DNA of 64,000 nucleotides from an uncultured Clostridia bacterium (GCA_934233745.1 CAKQGN010000001.1:372001-436000); one strand, 5' to 3'. Shown: positions 1 through 9,002, numbered from the stretch's first letter. Notes: generated by a model not told the origin, from the letters alone. Made by a program: numbers and translations.

Positions 1-394
1 TTGGCGAAAACACTCGCTTATCCGCCATGCCGTTGCCGTCGCTTTTTCTTGCGGTTTCCTTGGGTATTTTGTATATTGCAAAATCTCGTTTGCCGTTTCG
101 TTCTTTTGTGTTGCGTAGGCGTTGCACTATTGTTCCGCAATCATATTTTTATTATCAAAATTGCGTTCAAATCACGTTCCGTTATCGTTCAAAAATGTCC
201 AAATCACGCACATTGATGTTCTTGTTTGTCCATTCGGTCTCGTTTACGATGTGTATTGTTCACAACACGAAAAAGTGTAGCGAGTATGGATAAGTCTTGA
301 TAGAGTACGGGCAAGTCTTGGTAAAGTACGGTTGAGTATTGAAATTGGGCGGCATTGTTTAGGAAGATGACCGGTTTAGTCAGTGTACAACGCC
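1..394. repeat. Left copy of a direct repeat also found upstream of the intact recombinase
   Basis: This stretch aligns with 14364-14758 with scattered substitutions and small indels. Both copies end in the same 12-base string (383-394 and 14747-14758). The left copy then jumps directly to sequence matching 16433 onward, so about 1674 bases present on the right are missing here. The copy runs off the left window edge. No convincing gene lies in it; the short overlapping ORFs at 1-293 have no recognisable content and recur in the right copy. Confidence 0.85.
282..344. repeat. Three imperfect 21-bp tandem repeats (iteron-like), left copy
   Basis: Three units start at 282, 303 and 324 with period 21 and share a gagta-cgg-aagtcttg core. 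The same triple array occurs at 14646-14708. Repeated spaced half-sites suggest a protein-binding array for the mobile element, but this is inference. Confidence 0.6.
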
Positions 395-835
395 AATTCA
401 ACCGTGAACGCACTTTTGAAAGAGAAAACGAAGATAGACAAACAGCTCGAAAACATCGCCAACGCCATACAAAACGGAATTGTGTCGAAAACAACCGCAA
501 AACGATTGCAAGACCTTGAAGAACAACAAGAGAAACTTGAGCGAGAAATACTGATAGAACAAAGCAAACAGGCAACGCCGCTGACAAGAGCGCAGATAAA
601 AGAGTTTTATTCGGATGCGCTCGGAATGGAACCGCGAATGCTTATTGAGTATCTTGTCAAAGAAGTGATAATGTACGATGATAAAATACAAATAATATTC
701 AAATCTTCGATAAACACCGTCCCCGACGAAGATCGGGGATTTTTATTTTATGAGGGCATAAAACAACCAAAAACAATAATTTCAAGACGATGGTCTACAA
801 AGCGCAAGATAATTGTTGATATAAGGGTGGAATAG
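392..835 (+). pseudogene. C-terminal remnant of a large serine recombinase
   Basis: The reading frame encodes about 147 residues nearly identical to residues 355-500 of the intact recombinase at 15371-16873, covering the coiled-coil segment and the tail. The catalytic resolvase domain, the recombinase domain and the zinc ribbon are absent. The lost DNA corresponds to 14759-16432 of the right copy, so the fusion point is an internal deletion just after position 394. The last ~30 residues differ more from the intact copy, so this is an older or independently acquired relative and not a recent perfect duplication. The ATG at 383 is created by the junction. Translation is possible but no function is expected. 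Confidence 0.85.
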
Positions 836-865
836 CGCAAGACACCTCAAAAAAGACAAAAAAAT

Positions 866-899
866 AATAACCTAACTTGGAAATTCAAGCTAGGTTATT
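866..899. terminator. Hairpin terminator after the recombinase remnant
   Basis: An inverted repeat with a stem of about 13-14 bp (two mismatches against the right copy) follows an A-rich run on the plus strand. It therefore has the hairpin-plus-U-tract layout when read on the minus strand. It is the counterpart of the hairpin at 16904-16937. The similarity to the right copy continues to position 907 and includes bases equal to the 3' end of tRNA-Lys. Confidence 0.7.
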
Positions 900-907
900 C
901 GTGGTGA

Positions 908-1494
908 GCAAAATAATGCATCAATTGATTTGAATCTCTATTCTCATTTTTTGCAGCAGTTCGCAAAAATTGTCAAATCTAAAAATTGCGAAACGAAACA
1001 AATCAAAAAAATTAGTTTGAATAAACTTAAAAAAGTGGTTGCGCTCAAATTATGTGCGCAACCAAAATGTATGATATCTTGCCTAATTGCTCCGAGTTTT
1101 TGTTACCTTTCGGCGTGGCGGTTTAGCACAGAGAAAAGCCTATATCAACGACATAAAAATCTTGTTATATTGCTATCAAAAATTGTTTCAAATTTAATGC
1201 GTATTTTAACCGATTTTTTAAGCGTTGGCGATTAGACGTGCCGTAGTCTTGATACAAGTGTGACGATTAGACGTGCCGTAGTCTTTGATACAAGTGCGCA
1301 CGCGCGTGCGCGAGAGATTAATTATGCGCACTGATATGTGTTTTATACAAAATTCAAGTAAAGGCTCTTACACAACATTTTTATGCTGGTCGTTGACATA
1401 GGCATCTTGCGATTTGAACCAATACGTTTTTGAGTTTTCTCGGTGCTGCGCCGTCTTGTTGCCGAAAGGCAAATAAAACTCGGAGCATATCAAT
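908..1494. other. Gene-poor stretch at the left island edge
   Basis: No ORF here has a good ribosome binding site or recognisable content; the 101-aa frame at 930-1235 is low-complexity AT-rich translation. The stretch holds two copies of a ~33-bp repeat at 1229-1296 and a GC palindrome at 1296-1311. It also holds an imperfect 26-bp inverted repeat (1089-1114 against 1459-1484). Confidence 0.6.
1229..1304. repeat. Left flanking direct repeats with alternating purine-pyrimidine tail
   Basis: Two tandem copies (1229-1260 and 1264-1296) share about 32 bases. The second copy continues into an alternating purine-pyrimidine run. Positions 1267-1304 are a perfect 38-base match to 14230-14267, about 12.96 kb away at the other side of the cargo genes. 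Positions 1296-1311 form a perfect 16-base palindrome of G, C, A and T. Possible roles are recombination sites, a structured boundary or regulatory sites. Confidence 0.85.
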
Positions 1495-2193
1495 ATGAAA
1501 TCGCAAATCAATCTTCAAAATCAAAATGCAATTAGTATTTATGATAGCAATCAAGCACAAATCAAAATCGTTGCGAAAAGACAATACATATTGGGCGATG
1601 ACGTTGTTATTACCGTCGACAATATCAAGAAAATCGGCGAATTGATAGCGTTGCTTACTATAAGAACCGTTATGTGTCGTTCGGGCAAGGACTTATATCG
1701 TCTTTATGACGGGCTTATCCAGGATTGCAACAAATCGAATGATTCTCTTGACGAATACTCGGATGGATATGACATAGCTCAAACCGCAATGTTGTTCCTT
1801 TGTGAACACATTGGCAAAAGACTTGGCGACAATTATACGACCGCACATGGAAACATTATCTCGATCAAGCAAGCGTGCTTTCGTTTTACGGATAGATATT
1901 TGGACAAACAGTTCACACGCCATTTGGCGCACACAACCGCCATAAGCGACAGCGTTGCATCATCGCACATAACTTTTATCGACGATGAATCCGACAACGA
2001 TTATACCACCATTGACGCGCTCATAGAAAGAATGAATTTAACGCAAGGCGAGTATGACGTTCTCTGCGCCTATATGTCGGGATTGACCTATCTCGAAGTA
2101 ACACAACTTTTGAAAGTCAACCGCACAACCATATGGCGCAGAAAGATGAATTTGCAAAAAAAATATTTACTATCAACAAATGTCTATAAATAA
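1495..2193 (+). CDS. Sigma-70 region-4-like helix-turn-helix protein
   Basis: This 232-aa protein is not assigned to a named family. Residues 182-225 carry a helix-turn-helix like sigma factor region 4 (LTQGEYDVLCAYMSGLTYLE, then a recognition helix around VNRTTIWRR). A central acidic helical part contains an arrangement (DRYLDKQ) loosely like a sigma-like core. It is probably a DNA-binding regulator of the island. The ATG at 1495 is preceded only by a weak GGAG-like site (cggagc, 1479-1484). Base composition is AT-rich like its downstream neighbours. It is the first cargo gene inside the left 38-bp repeat, and the next gene has its own promoter, so the two are not clearly co-transcribed. Confidence 0.6.
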   Translation: MKSQINLQNQNAISIYDSNQAQIKIVAKRQYILGDDVVITVDNIKKIGELIALLTIRTVMCRSGKDLYRLYDGLIQDCNKSNDSLDEYSDGYDIAQTAMLFLCEHIGKRLGDNYTTAHGNIISIKQACFRFTDRYLDKQFTRHLAHTTAISDSVASSHITFIDDESDNDYTTIDALIERMNLTQGEYDVLCAYMSGLTYLEVTQLLKVNRTTIWRRKMNLQKKYLLSTNVYK

Positions 2194-2233
2194 ATGCATT
2201 GAAAAAAACAATTGCAATTATGACATCTTCATA

Positions 2234-2261
2234 TTGATTTGATATTATGCTGTGTTATAAT
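2234..2261 (+). promoter_or_regulatory. Sigma-A-type promoter for the Abi_C/HEPN gene
   Basis: TTGATT (2234-2239), 16-base spacer, perfect TATAAT (2256-2261). It lies 55 bases upstream of the chosen start. Confidence 0.6.
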
Positions 2262-2316
2262 TTATCAGTAGCTTCGAAATAGGCAATTTTATTGAGCGAT
2301 GTAGATGGAGGAAAGT

Positions 2317-3207
2317 ATGATATTTTCAAAACGATATAAAGACCTGTTAGTTAATGGCGATGACGTCCCCAATACTTTAAATTTTATTGGAGATATTGAC
2401 TATTTCGCAAGGAAAGGGATTGTTAGTGTTTTGAAGTCTTTTAATGAACCCAAAAAAGTAAAGATAAGCAGATATAGTAACGAAACCAGCGATAATGATG
2501 CATTTACATTAGCCTTAATGAAATTAAATCAAGAACTAGGCTATGATTTGTTCAACTTTAATGCGTTGTCATGTAATTACGGGACATCAATGGTTGATGA
2601 ACAGTTGATGGGCGGAAACCTAAACTATCTTTTTGACGTGATTGAATTACAACATGACTTTTTATCCTCCAAGGAAAAATGTGAATTTACAAAGAATATC
2701 AATTCAGTTTTAAACGAATGCGAAATTCCATGGATGTTGGTTGATGGCAAAATGACAAAAGTAGATGCCAAACAGTTTGAATGTGATATAAAAAGAAAAA
2801 CACTTGAAAAAATGAAAGAATTATCAGATTGTGATTCAAAGTTTAAGCCCGCTTTTGAAGAGCTGCAAAAAGCTATAGAATTTTACAACAAAGAAGATTA
2901 TTCGGAATCGATAACGAATGCGAACAAATGTTATGAAAGTGTGATGAAAGTCATTATGGGCACAAATGACGGAAATGCAGGTGAATTAACAAACAATATC
3001 AAGAACAAATTAGAATTGCCATCAGCTATTAACAAAAATGGCTTTAAAGATCGCATACTTATGAGTTTGCCGTATCTACGCAACGAATTATCTTCACACG
3101 GTGCAGGAAGTGAAAAAAACACAATATCAAAGTCTTTGGCAAATCTTGCACTTAATTTAGCTGCATCGCTTTGCACATTTGTAATTGAAGATTTGCAACA
3201 TAAGTAA
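2317..3207 (+). CDS. Abortive-infection C-terminal (Abi_C/HEPN-like) protein, STM4504/CBY_0614-like
   Basis: The 296-aa protein has an uncharacterised N-terminal half and a helical C-terminal half. Near residue 255 is an R-N-x4-H-G motif (RNELSSHGAG) typical of Abi_C domains and of the RX4-6H active site of HEPN ribonucleases. The repeated Y-N-K / Y-x-E-S helical pattern just before (around residues 185-215) is also usual in that domain. Proteins of this layout occur in phage-defence islands and are thought to cut RNA when activated; that role is inferred here. The start is ATG 2317, because GGAGG at 2307-2311 is 5 bases upstream; an in-frame ATG at 2305 overlaps that site. The gene stands alone with its own promoter beside a UvrD-type helicase. 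Confidence 0.65.
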   Translation: MIFSKRYKDLLVNGDDVPNTLNFIGDIDYFARKGIVSVLKSFNEPKKVKISRYSNETSDNDAFTLALMKLNQELGYDLFNFNALSCNYGTSMVDEQLMGGNLNYLFDVIELQHDFLSSKEKCEFTKNINSVLNECEIPWMLVDGKMTKVDAKQFECDIKRKTLEKMKELSDCDSKFKPAFEELQKAIEFYNKEDYSESITNANKCYESVMKVIMGTNDGNAGELTNNIKNKLELPSAINKNGFKDRILMSLPYLRNELSSHGAGSEKNTISKSLANLALNLAASLCTFVIEDLQHK

Positions 3208-3564
3208 TTTCTGTTTGTACAAAACGAATTCACATGGCTTTAACTAAAACAACCCGACGTTATGTAGGGCTGTTCTTATATTATTTTAGCACTAAAAACT
3301 GATATGAATGCATCGGGGATTATAAATTGTTTTTCTCCGATAGCATATTTGACGCGAATATGTATTTTGACGTTATCCATCCAAATTATAGTGCCATCGC
3401 CAAATTTTTATGTGTTACGACGGTTCCGATGTTTCTAAGCGAGAACGCAATGGGTAGGAGTTAAGTTGACAATATTGGTCAAAATGTTATATTATTAAAA
3501 AAATCAGATTTATTACAACGAGGCGGATATAAGTACTTCTTTGTTGATTTAATAAGGAGTGAAA
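3208..3564. other. Intergenic region between the Abi-like gene and the helicase gene
   Basis: AT-rich spacer of about 360 bases with no gene and no convincing terminator. The only supported element is the promoter at 3466-3493. Confidence 0.6.
3466..3493 (+). promoter_or_regulatory. Promoter for the UvrD-family helicase gene
   Basis: Perfect TTGACA (3466-3471), 16-base spacer, TATATT (3488-3493), about 70 bases before the helicase start. Confidence 0.65.
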
Positions 3565-6500
3565 ATGGGGTTCATTTCCAGTCTTTTGGGAAAATTGCGA
3601 AAAGACAAAACAAATAATCTCCCGGTAGAATATAAATTAGTCCTTGATTTCAATAAGGATTTTTCTGACTTGTTAAAAAAAGACAAATTTTTAGCAAGAA
3701 GCGATTATAAACATTTAATTGAACAGTATAAAGATATTTATGTGTTTTTTAACAGTTGTCAAAACGCAAAAACATTGCAGTACTATTGTAAACAAAACAA
3801 AGTAGACGAGAAGACAATTGATTATTTTTTGCATTCATATAAAGATATCGAGAACTTGCAAATAGGTTCAACAATAATTAATGAACACAATGAAAACTAC
3901 ATTGCTTTACATTTAAAAACAGAAAAACCGTATCTTGACTCTATATTGCAAGAAATTGACCCAAAAATAATTCTTGACGAAGAGCAACGCAGAGTTATTC
4001 TTTCAGATGAGGATTATTCTTTAGTAATTGCGGGGGCTGGAGCGGGTAAAACGACAACCGTTGCGGCAAAAGTTCGCTATCTTGTAGAGAAGAAACACAT
4101 CGATCCTAAACAAATACTTGTTATTTCTTTTACAAACAAAGCCGTTGGGGAGTTAAAAGAACGGATAAATGAAGGGCTAAAAATTCAGTGCCCCATAACA
4201 ACTTTCCATAGCGCAGGTTATGCTATATTACGAAAACAAGATGTCGAAAAGAGAAACATCGTCAGTGATGGGTTCCTTTTTAAGACCGTTAGCGATTACC
4301 TAGTAGGGAACATTTTAGAACAACCGGAATTGGTCGATAAGCTGATAATGTTTTTCGGCTCATATTTTGATGCTCCGTATGAAGGTAACGATTTGAATTT
4401 GTTCTTTAATTATGTCTCGAAAGCCGACTTTTCTACATTGAAGAGTAATGTTAATGAGTATAACGAACAGATAATAGATAGAAGAACCAATAAAGCAATA
4501 ACTATAACTAATGAATCGTTAAGATCGATTCAAGAAGTTCGCATAGCAAATTTTCTGTATCTTAACAATATTGATTATGTTTATGAAGAACCATATCAGT
4601 ATCACATATTAAAAGCAAAGAAGCCTTATACGCCTGATTTCTGTATTAGACAAGGCGACAAAATCGCATATATCGAACATTTTGGAATAACAGAGGATGG
4701 ACATCATAGTTTCTATTCTTCGGATGAATTGTTAAAGTATAAGAAAGAGATTAATGACAAAATCGCACTGCATAGAAAGCATGGTACAACGCTTATTTAT
4801 ACTTTTTCGAAGTATAATGATGGTAGAGATTTGCTTGAGCACTTAAAAGAACAACTTGAAACAAATGGCTTTAAATTGCAACCGCGTTCATCTCAAGAAG
4901 TATTTGAAAAACTCGTTAATACCGAAGAAAACAAGTATATTTTGAAACTTGTCAAGTTGATATGCGTTTTTATAAATAACTTCAAGACTAACGGTTATGT
5001 TTTGGAGGATTTTTCTCGCTTTGAGAGAATGACCTCAAATGTTAGAACAAAACTGTTTTTAGATGTGTGCCAAGCATGTTATCATGAGTATCAAAAAAAA
5101 TTGAGAGAGATCAATGCGATTGATTTCCAAGATATGATAAACGATTCCGCTCGTATTTTGAGAGAAAAAGCCGTAGCAAAAGAGGCATTGGATTTCAAAT
5201 ATATTATAGTCGACGAGTATCAAGATATATCGAGACAAAGATTTGATTTGACGAAAGAATTGTCAAATCTTTGTTCTGCAAAAATTATTGCCGTGGGTGA
5301 TGATTGGCAATCTATTTATGCGTTTAGCGGATCTGACATAACACTGTTTACGCATTTTTGCTCAATAATGGGATATGGCCAAGAACTGAAAATAACTAAA
5401 ACTTATAGGAATGCGCAAGAAGTTATAGATATAGCCGGTAATTTTATTCAAAAAAATGATAGCCAGATAAAAAAGTCATTGATTTCGCCCAAACATATTC
5501 AGAAGCCAGTTATCATTGAAACGTATAGCGAGGATTTTGATAGAAAACAATTCCAAGGAAAGGGTGGAAAATACTATCAATTAGGCAAACAGCTTGAAAC
5601 GGTTATCGGTCAAATATTAAAGAAAAATCAAGAAGAAGGCAAGGGCGCAAATTCTCCGATTTTGCTAATAGGTAGATATGGCTTTGATGCAAACAATCTC
5701 TGCTTTTCAAACGATTTTGTATACGATGAGCAGAATAACAAAATATTCAGTAAAAAATACCGCAATGCAAAACTCGAATTTCTAACTGCACATAGTTCTA
5801 AAGGATTGGGTTATGACAATGTCGTTATAGTCAATGCAAGGAACGAAATGTATGGATTTCCATCGAAAGTCGATAACGATCCCGTGATGCAGTACGTAGT
5901 TAAAGACGATAAAACGATTGATTATGCAGAGGAACGGCGTTTGTTCTATGTCGCAATGACAAGAACAAAAAATCGGGTATACATAATTACCCCGCAACAA
6001 CATCCTTCCGAGTTTATCTTGGAGTTAATTAAAGACTACCCAAACACCTTGGTTATCGGACAAATCGAGAAAGATAACCCAACGAATGTAGGGACTATAA
6101 AGAAATGCCCGATTTGCGGATATCCTCTCCAATTGAAATGGAAAAAGAACTACGGCCTAAAGCTATGGATTTGCACGAACGAGCCAGAGGTTTGTGGCTT
6201 TATGACTAACGACTTAAAAGGCGGAGATATGTCGATACAAAAATGTCCCAAATGTAGAGACGGGTATTTGATTGTAAAGCCCGGTACAACTGAGCCTATT
6301 CTAGGATGCACCAACTATAAGCACGATAAAACGGGTTGTGATTGTCTAATGTCAAGAGAATATTACAAAAGGTGGCTTACGAATGGCTATGAAGATGATT
6401 TGTCTGTAGATAAACCTTCATATTCTCAAAGTGAAATAAAGGAAATGCCTAAACTTGTTCCTCAAAAGTCAAAACCGATAATCGAAAGAAAGCCAATTCG

Positions 6501-6822
6501 AGTTCATACTACATCAGTAGAAGAAAAGTATATTGAAAAAGACGGTTTTGCTGTGATTGTAGATGATGATGGTGAACTGATAACGGATATGAAGTTGTTA
6601 AGACAATTAAGGGGGCTTAGGATTAAACTGATGAAGGAGAATAATTGTCAGGCTTATAATATCATTGGCAACAAAGGGTTAGTATCGTTGGCAACCTATA
6701 AACCCGAAACTAAAGAAGAGTTTATTGGCCTAAAAGGATTAGGTGAATCTACATACAGTTCATTCGGTAAGGCTTTTATTGATGAAATAAGGGAATATAA
6801 TCGATTTGGCCACAGTGAATGA
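3565..6822 (+). CDS. Large UvrD/Rep-family helicase with embedded nuclease-like segment, zinc ribbons and HRDC-like tail
   Basis: This 1085-aa SF1A helicase has Walker A GAGAGKTT near residue 157 and the FTNKAVGELKERI segment after it. Later come VDEYQD (near 549), GDDWQSIYAFSGSD, the TYRNAQE motif, a TAHSSKGL motif and VAMTRTKNR. Between motifs Ic and II, residues ~319-400 resemble a PD-(D/E)XK nuclease: E-x-R near 322, YEEPYQY, PDF near 358, then IEHFG. Residues ~848-950 hold two topoisomerase-type C4 zinc ribbons (CPICG..C..C and CPKC..C..C). The last ~70 residues look like an HRDC DNA-binding domain. Together this suggests a DNA unwinding and cutting enzyme. The start is ATG 3565 with GGAG at 3556-3559; GTG 3559 overlaps it. 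The gene is very AT-rich and lies in a defence-type island, so an antiphage role is plausible; DNA repair is the alternative. Confidence 0.85.
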   Translation: MGFISSLLGKLRKDKTNNLPVEYKLVLDFNKDFSDLLKKDKFLARSDYKHLIEQYKDIYVFFNSCQNAKTLQYYCKQNKVDEKTIDYFLHSYKDIENLQIGSTIINEHNENYIALHLKTEKPYLDSILQEIDPKIILDEEQRRVILSDEDYSLVIAGAGAGKTTTVAAKVRYLVEKKHIDPKQILVISFTNKAVGELKERINEGLKIQCPITTFHSAGYAILRKQDVEKRNIVSDGFLFKTVSDYLVGNILEQPELVDKLIMFFGSYFDAPYEGNDLNLFFNYVSKADFSTLKSNVNEYNEQIIDRRTNKAITITNESLRSIQEVRIANFLYLNNIDYVYEEPYQYHILKAKKPYTPDFCIRQGDKIAYIEHFGITEDGHHSFYSSDELLKYKKEINDKIALHRKHGTTLIYTFSKYNDGRDLLEHLKEQLETNGFKLQPRSSQEVFEKLVNTEENKYILKLVKLICVFINNFKTNGYVLEDFSRFERMTSNVRTKLFLDVCQACYHEYQKKLREINAIDFQDMINDSARILREKAVAKEALDFKYIIVDEYQDISRQRFDLTKELSNLCSAKIIAVGDDWQSIYAFSGSDITLFTHFCSIMGYGQELKITKTYRNAQEVIDIAGNFIQKNDSQIKKSLISPKHIQKPVIIETYSEDFDRKQFQGKGGKYYQLGKQLETVIGQILKKNQEEGKGANSPILLIGRYGFDANNLCFSNDFVYDEQNNKIFSKKYRNAKLEFLTAHSSKGLGYDNVVIVNARNEMYGFPSKVDNDPVMQYVVKDDKTIDYAEERRLFYVAMTRTKNRVYIITPQQHPSEFILELIKDYPNTLVIGQIEKDNPTNVGTIKKCPICGYPLQLKWKKNYGLKLWICTNEPEVCGFMTNDLKGGDMSIQKCPKCRDGYLIVKPGTTEPILGCTNYKHDKTGCDCLMSREYYKRWLTNGYEDDLSVDKPSYSQSEIKEMPKLVPQKSKPIIERKPIRVHTTSVEEKYIEKDGFAVIVDDDGELITDMKLLRQLRGLRIKLMKENNCQAYNIIGNKGLVSLATYKPETKEEFIGLKGLGESTYSSFGKAFIDEIREYNRFGHSE

Positions 6823-7031
6823 GTGCTTTTGCCACACGAAAAACAAGGATCGAAGTGTGTTGGTGTTTATCAATCTAATAAGAATAGACAGCTATCTGTA
6901 TTTATAGAGTTCGTTGTCTTTGTTTTTCCCATATGCCTGAATGGCTTAAAAGCAATAGACGGCACGACCTATAAAACCGTAAAAGTCGGAGAAAAATCCA
7001 TATTCCTAACAACTAAAAATTCCCTCAAAGC

Positions 7032-7070
7032 AAACGAAAAGCCGGGAGCAAAACCTCTCGGCTTTCGTTT
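7032..7070. terminator. Bidirectional terminator between convergent genes
   Basis: Stem of about 16 bp (7032-7048 with 7055-7070, one bulge) with A-rich and T-rich flanks on both sides. It separates the plus-strand helicase gene from the convergent minus-strand operon, and overlaps the last codons of the radical-SAM gene region. Confidence 0.75.
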
Positions 7071-7830
7071 AATCTGATATGGTTCCTTCTTTGATATGAT
7101 AAGCAATGTCGTGTTCATTGCAAAACTCGATAGTTTGCTGTGCCAACATGTTAAAAAATTCCTTATGATTTTTATACGCTGAGACCAGTTTATTGTAGTT
7201 TAATCTTCCAAAGATTATTTTATCTACGAATTTTATTGTCTCTAATATGTCGCGAAAATCCTGTTCGATTATATTAGGCGTCGGATAGGGTTCTATGCTC
7301 ACCCAAGTCTTATAACCAGAGTCGTGCAAGTATTTTAATGCTTCTATTCTATCAACATATGAAGCTGAAAAGGGTTCCATTTCTTTCCTAAAATCTTCAT
7401 TTAAAGAAATCAATGATATTCCATATTCATTTTCTTTTGATAAATTTGCTAGTTCATGAGGCAATATACCTTTGGTTAACACGGTACATTTTATTCCAGC
7501 GGAATTCAGTTTTTCAATACAATTTAGACTCATCTTTTGAATTTCTTCATAACCATACATAAACGGATCTGTTGTAAAACACAGCTGAACAGATTTGATT
7601 TTATCTTTTAATTTAGGGATCTCATTATCCAATAGCTCAAGAGCATTGATTACCAATTTAGGCTCACACCATTCTTCATATGACTTAATTTTGCCAAAAC
7701 GCTTTGCTAAAAGCATAGCATAACAGGGATACTTGCAACCATGTGCACATCCTTCAGCAATGTTGATTGTATAGTCGCCATATTCAACGCCTGTTTTATA
7801 AAGCAGACTTTTTCTTTCAATGTAGTTCAT
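7069..7830 (-). CDS. Three-Cys-motif radical SAM protein (Gp37/Gp68-like), TcmP partner
   Basis: This 253-aa protein has a cysteine triplet near residue 28 (GCAHGCKYPCYA, spacing CX3CX3C). This spacing differs from the canonical radical-SAM CX3CX2C but matches the three-Cys group that travels with TcmP. Downstream barrel elements are visible (FTTDPF, TVLTKG, ISLNEDF, WVSIEPYPTP). The expected cofactor is a 4Fe-4S cluster with S-adenosylmethionine, acting on an unknown substrate; SPL-like and Gp37/Gp68-like proteins have the same architecture. It is the last gene of a four-gene minus-strand operon. Its ATG overlaps the stop of the TcmP gene by 4 bases, so translation is coupled. AT-rich like the rest of the island. 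Confidence 0.8.
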   Translation of the reverse strand: MNYIERKSLLYKTGVEYGDYTINIAEGCAHGCKYPCYAMLLAKRFGKIKSYEEWCEPKLVINALELLDNEIPKLKDKIKSVQLCFTTDPFMYGYEEIQKMSLNCIEKLNSAGIKCTVLTKGILPHELANLSKENEYGISLISLNEDFRKEMEPFSASYVDRIEALKYLHDSGYKTWVSIEPYPTPNIIEQDFRDILETIKFVDKIIFGRLNYNKLVSAYKNHKEFFNMLAQQTIEFCNEHDIAYHIKEGTISD

Positions 7831-8999
7831 AACAACTCCACAAATATATCATTTTTTAAAAAATCCAAAGACTTGGATGGCTTTCCAGCCGGCGTCAAAG
7901 GATTTTTACGGTGAATACGAATTTTGCCAGCTATTTCTAGTTTTTGAAGTGCTTCTCTTATGTCCTTATGCAAATACTTTGGACCGTTTAAAGTGTTCGC
8001 TTTTAGACACAACTCCTTGCAATCAATTGGTTTATTAGTTCCATATTGTTGGAGTAACAAAATAATATCATCCTCACAAGAAACGCGAGAATAATCATAA
8101 TCAAATATGGACTCTTGTTGCCCTCTATTATCCAAACTCATTTGATAACTACATTTTATCATGTTTTCGCACATAAATAAAGCCCCGTGAATATGTCGAG
8201 TGGCAAAAATCATTCTATATTTTGGAATCTTGCAATCGCCGGTCTTGACTGCAAATTCAAATACATATTCAAAATCTTTACTTAGCACATTCATATATTG
8301 CTGGACAAACAATTCTTCCGCTTTGCGACCTGAAATGACGCCTTCTTTTTTTTGGTTGATAATATCCTGCCAATATGTACCATTTGCAATGGCATTCATA
8401 TTTTCAACGCTATTTGCAAAAGTATCGTCGTCACTTTCTTCGAATGAACCTAAATCTTCATCAACTTCCGCGCCGAGAAGACGACAGCCTTCTCGAATAA
8501 ATCCAAATGAATTTAGATTCAGCAACAACTCAACGCTATTCGGGTTTGACGCCAATTCAGAGAAAACATTGTACCGTAAATGCTTTATTCCAAACGGATC
8601 AACGCACATGAATATATTCTTGCCCTTATTCTTATCGCGAGACAAAATCGATAATGCTTCCTCTTTATAATCTTTATTAAGGACATAGCACCAATCGCGA
8701 TCTAAAGCTTGCTTTAGACAACTAGCATATTTCCTATTATATTCAATAAAAATTGGTATTACTTTGTTAGGATAACGGGTGGATTCGTGTGCTTGTTCGA
8801 TTTTATCTCGTATTATTATTGGAGAACCATCCGTACCATCATCAAATTTTCCTTTTCCTGCAAAACCGTCAATGAATAACGTGTCTCGTCCTGTTGAGAG
8901 AATCTTTGAAAGATATAATTGCAAATAGTTTTCCAATAATTTATCTTTATAGATTGACCATCCTTTTTTCGTTTTAAAAAAACTTGAAGTGTTGCTCAT
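7827..8999 (-). CDS. tcmP: Three-Cys-motif partner protein TcmP
   Basis: The 390-aa sequence opens with a K-x-Y...YL...I block followed by LFIDGFAGKGKF, the hallmark of TcmP proteins (about 300-400 aa). A later VDPFG segment (near 133) and LLLNLNSFGF complete a methyltransferase-like fold; GFAGKG sits where class I enzymes bind S-adenosylmethionine. The family is defined by its constant pairing with a three-Cys radical-SAM protein, which is exactly the next gene. The molecular function is not established. The start codon follows the stop of the helicase-methyltransferase gene by 3 bases, so the TcmP pair belongs to the same transcript as a restriction-modification-type enzyme. Confidence 0.85.
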   Translation of the reverse strand: MSNTSSFFKTKKGWSIYKDKLLENYLQLYLSKILSTGRDTLFIDGFAGKGKFDDGTDGSPIIIRDKIEQAHESTRYPNKVIPIFIEYNRKYASCLKQALDRDWCYVLNKDYKEEALSILSRDKNKGKNIFMCVDPFGIKHLRYNVFSELASNPNSVELLLNLNSFGFIREGCRLLGAEVDEDLGSFEESDDDTFANSVENMNAIANGTYWQDIINQKKEGVISGRKAEELFVQQYMNVLSKDFEYVFEFAVKTGDCKIPKYRMIFATRHIHGALFMCENMIKCSYQMSLDNRGQQESIFDYDYSRVSCEDDIILLLQQYGTNKPIDCKELCLKANTLNGPKYLHKDIREALQKLEIAGKIRIHRKNPLTPAGKPSKSLDFLKNDIFVELL

Positions 9000-9002
9000 C
9001 GT

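Noticed and set aside
930..1235. 101-aa plus-strand ORF at the left island edge
   Set aside because: No ribosome binding site, AT-driven Lys/Leu/Ser composition, overlaps repeats; no recognisable content.
6823..7077. 84-aa ORF after the helicase gene
   Set aside because: It runs through the bidirectional terminator and into the convergent gene, with no ribosome binding site.
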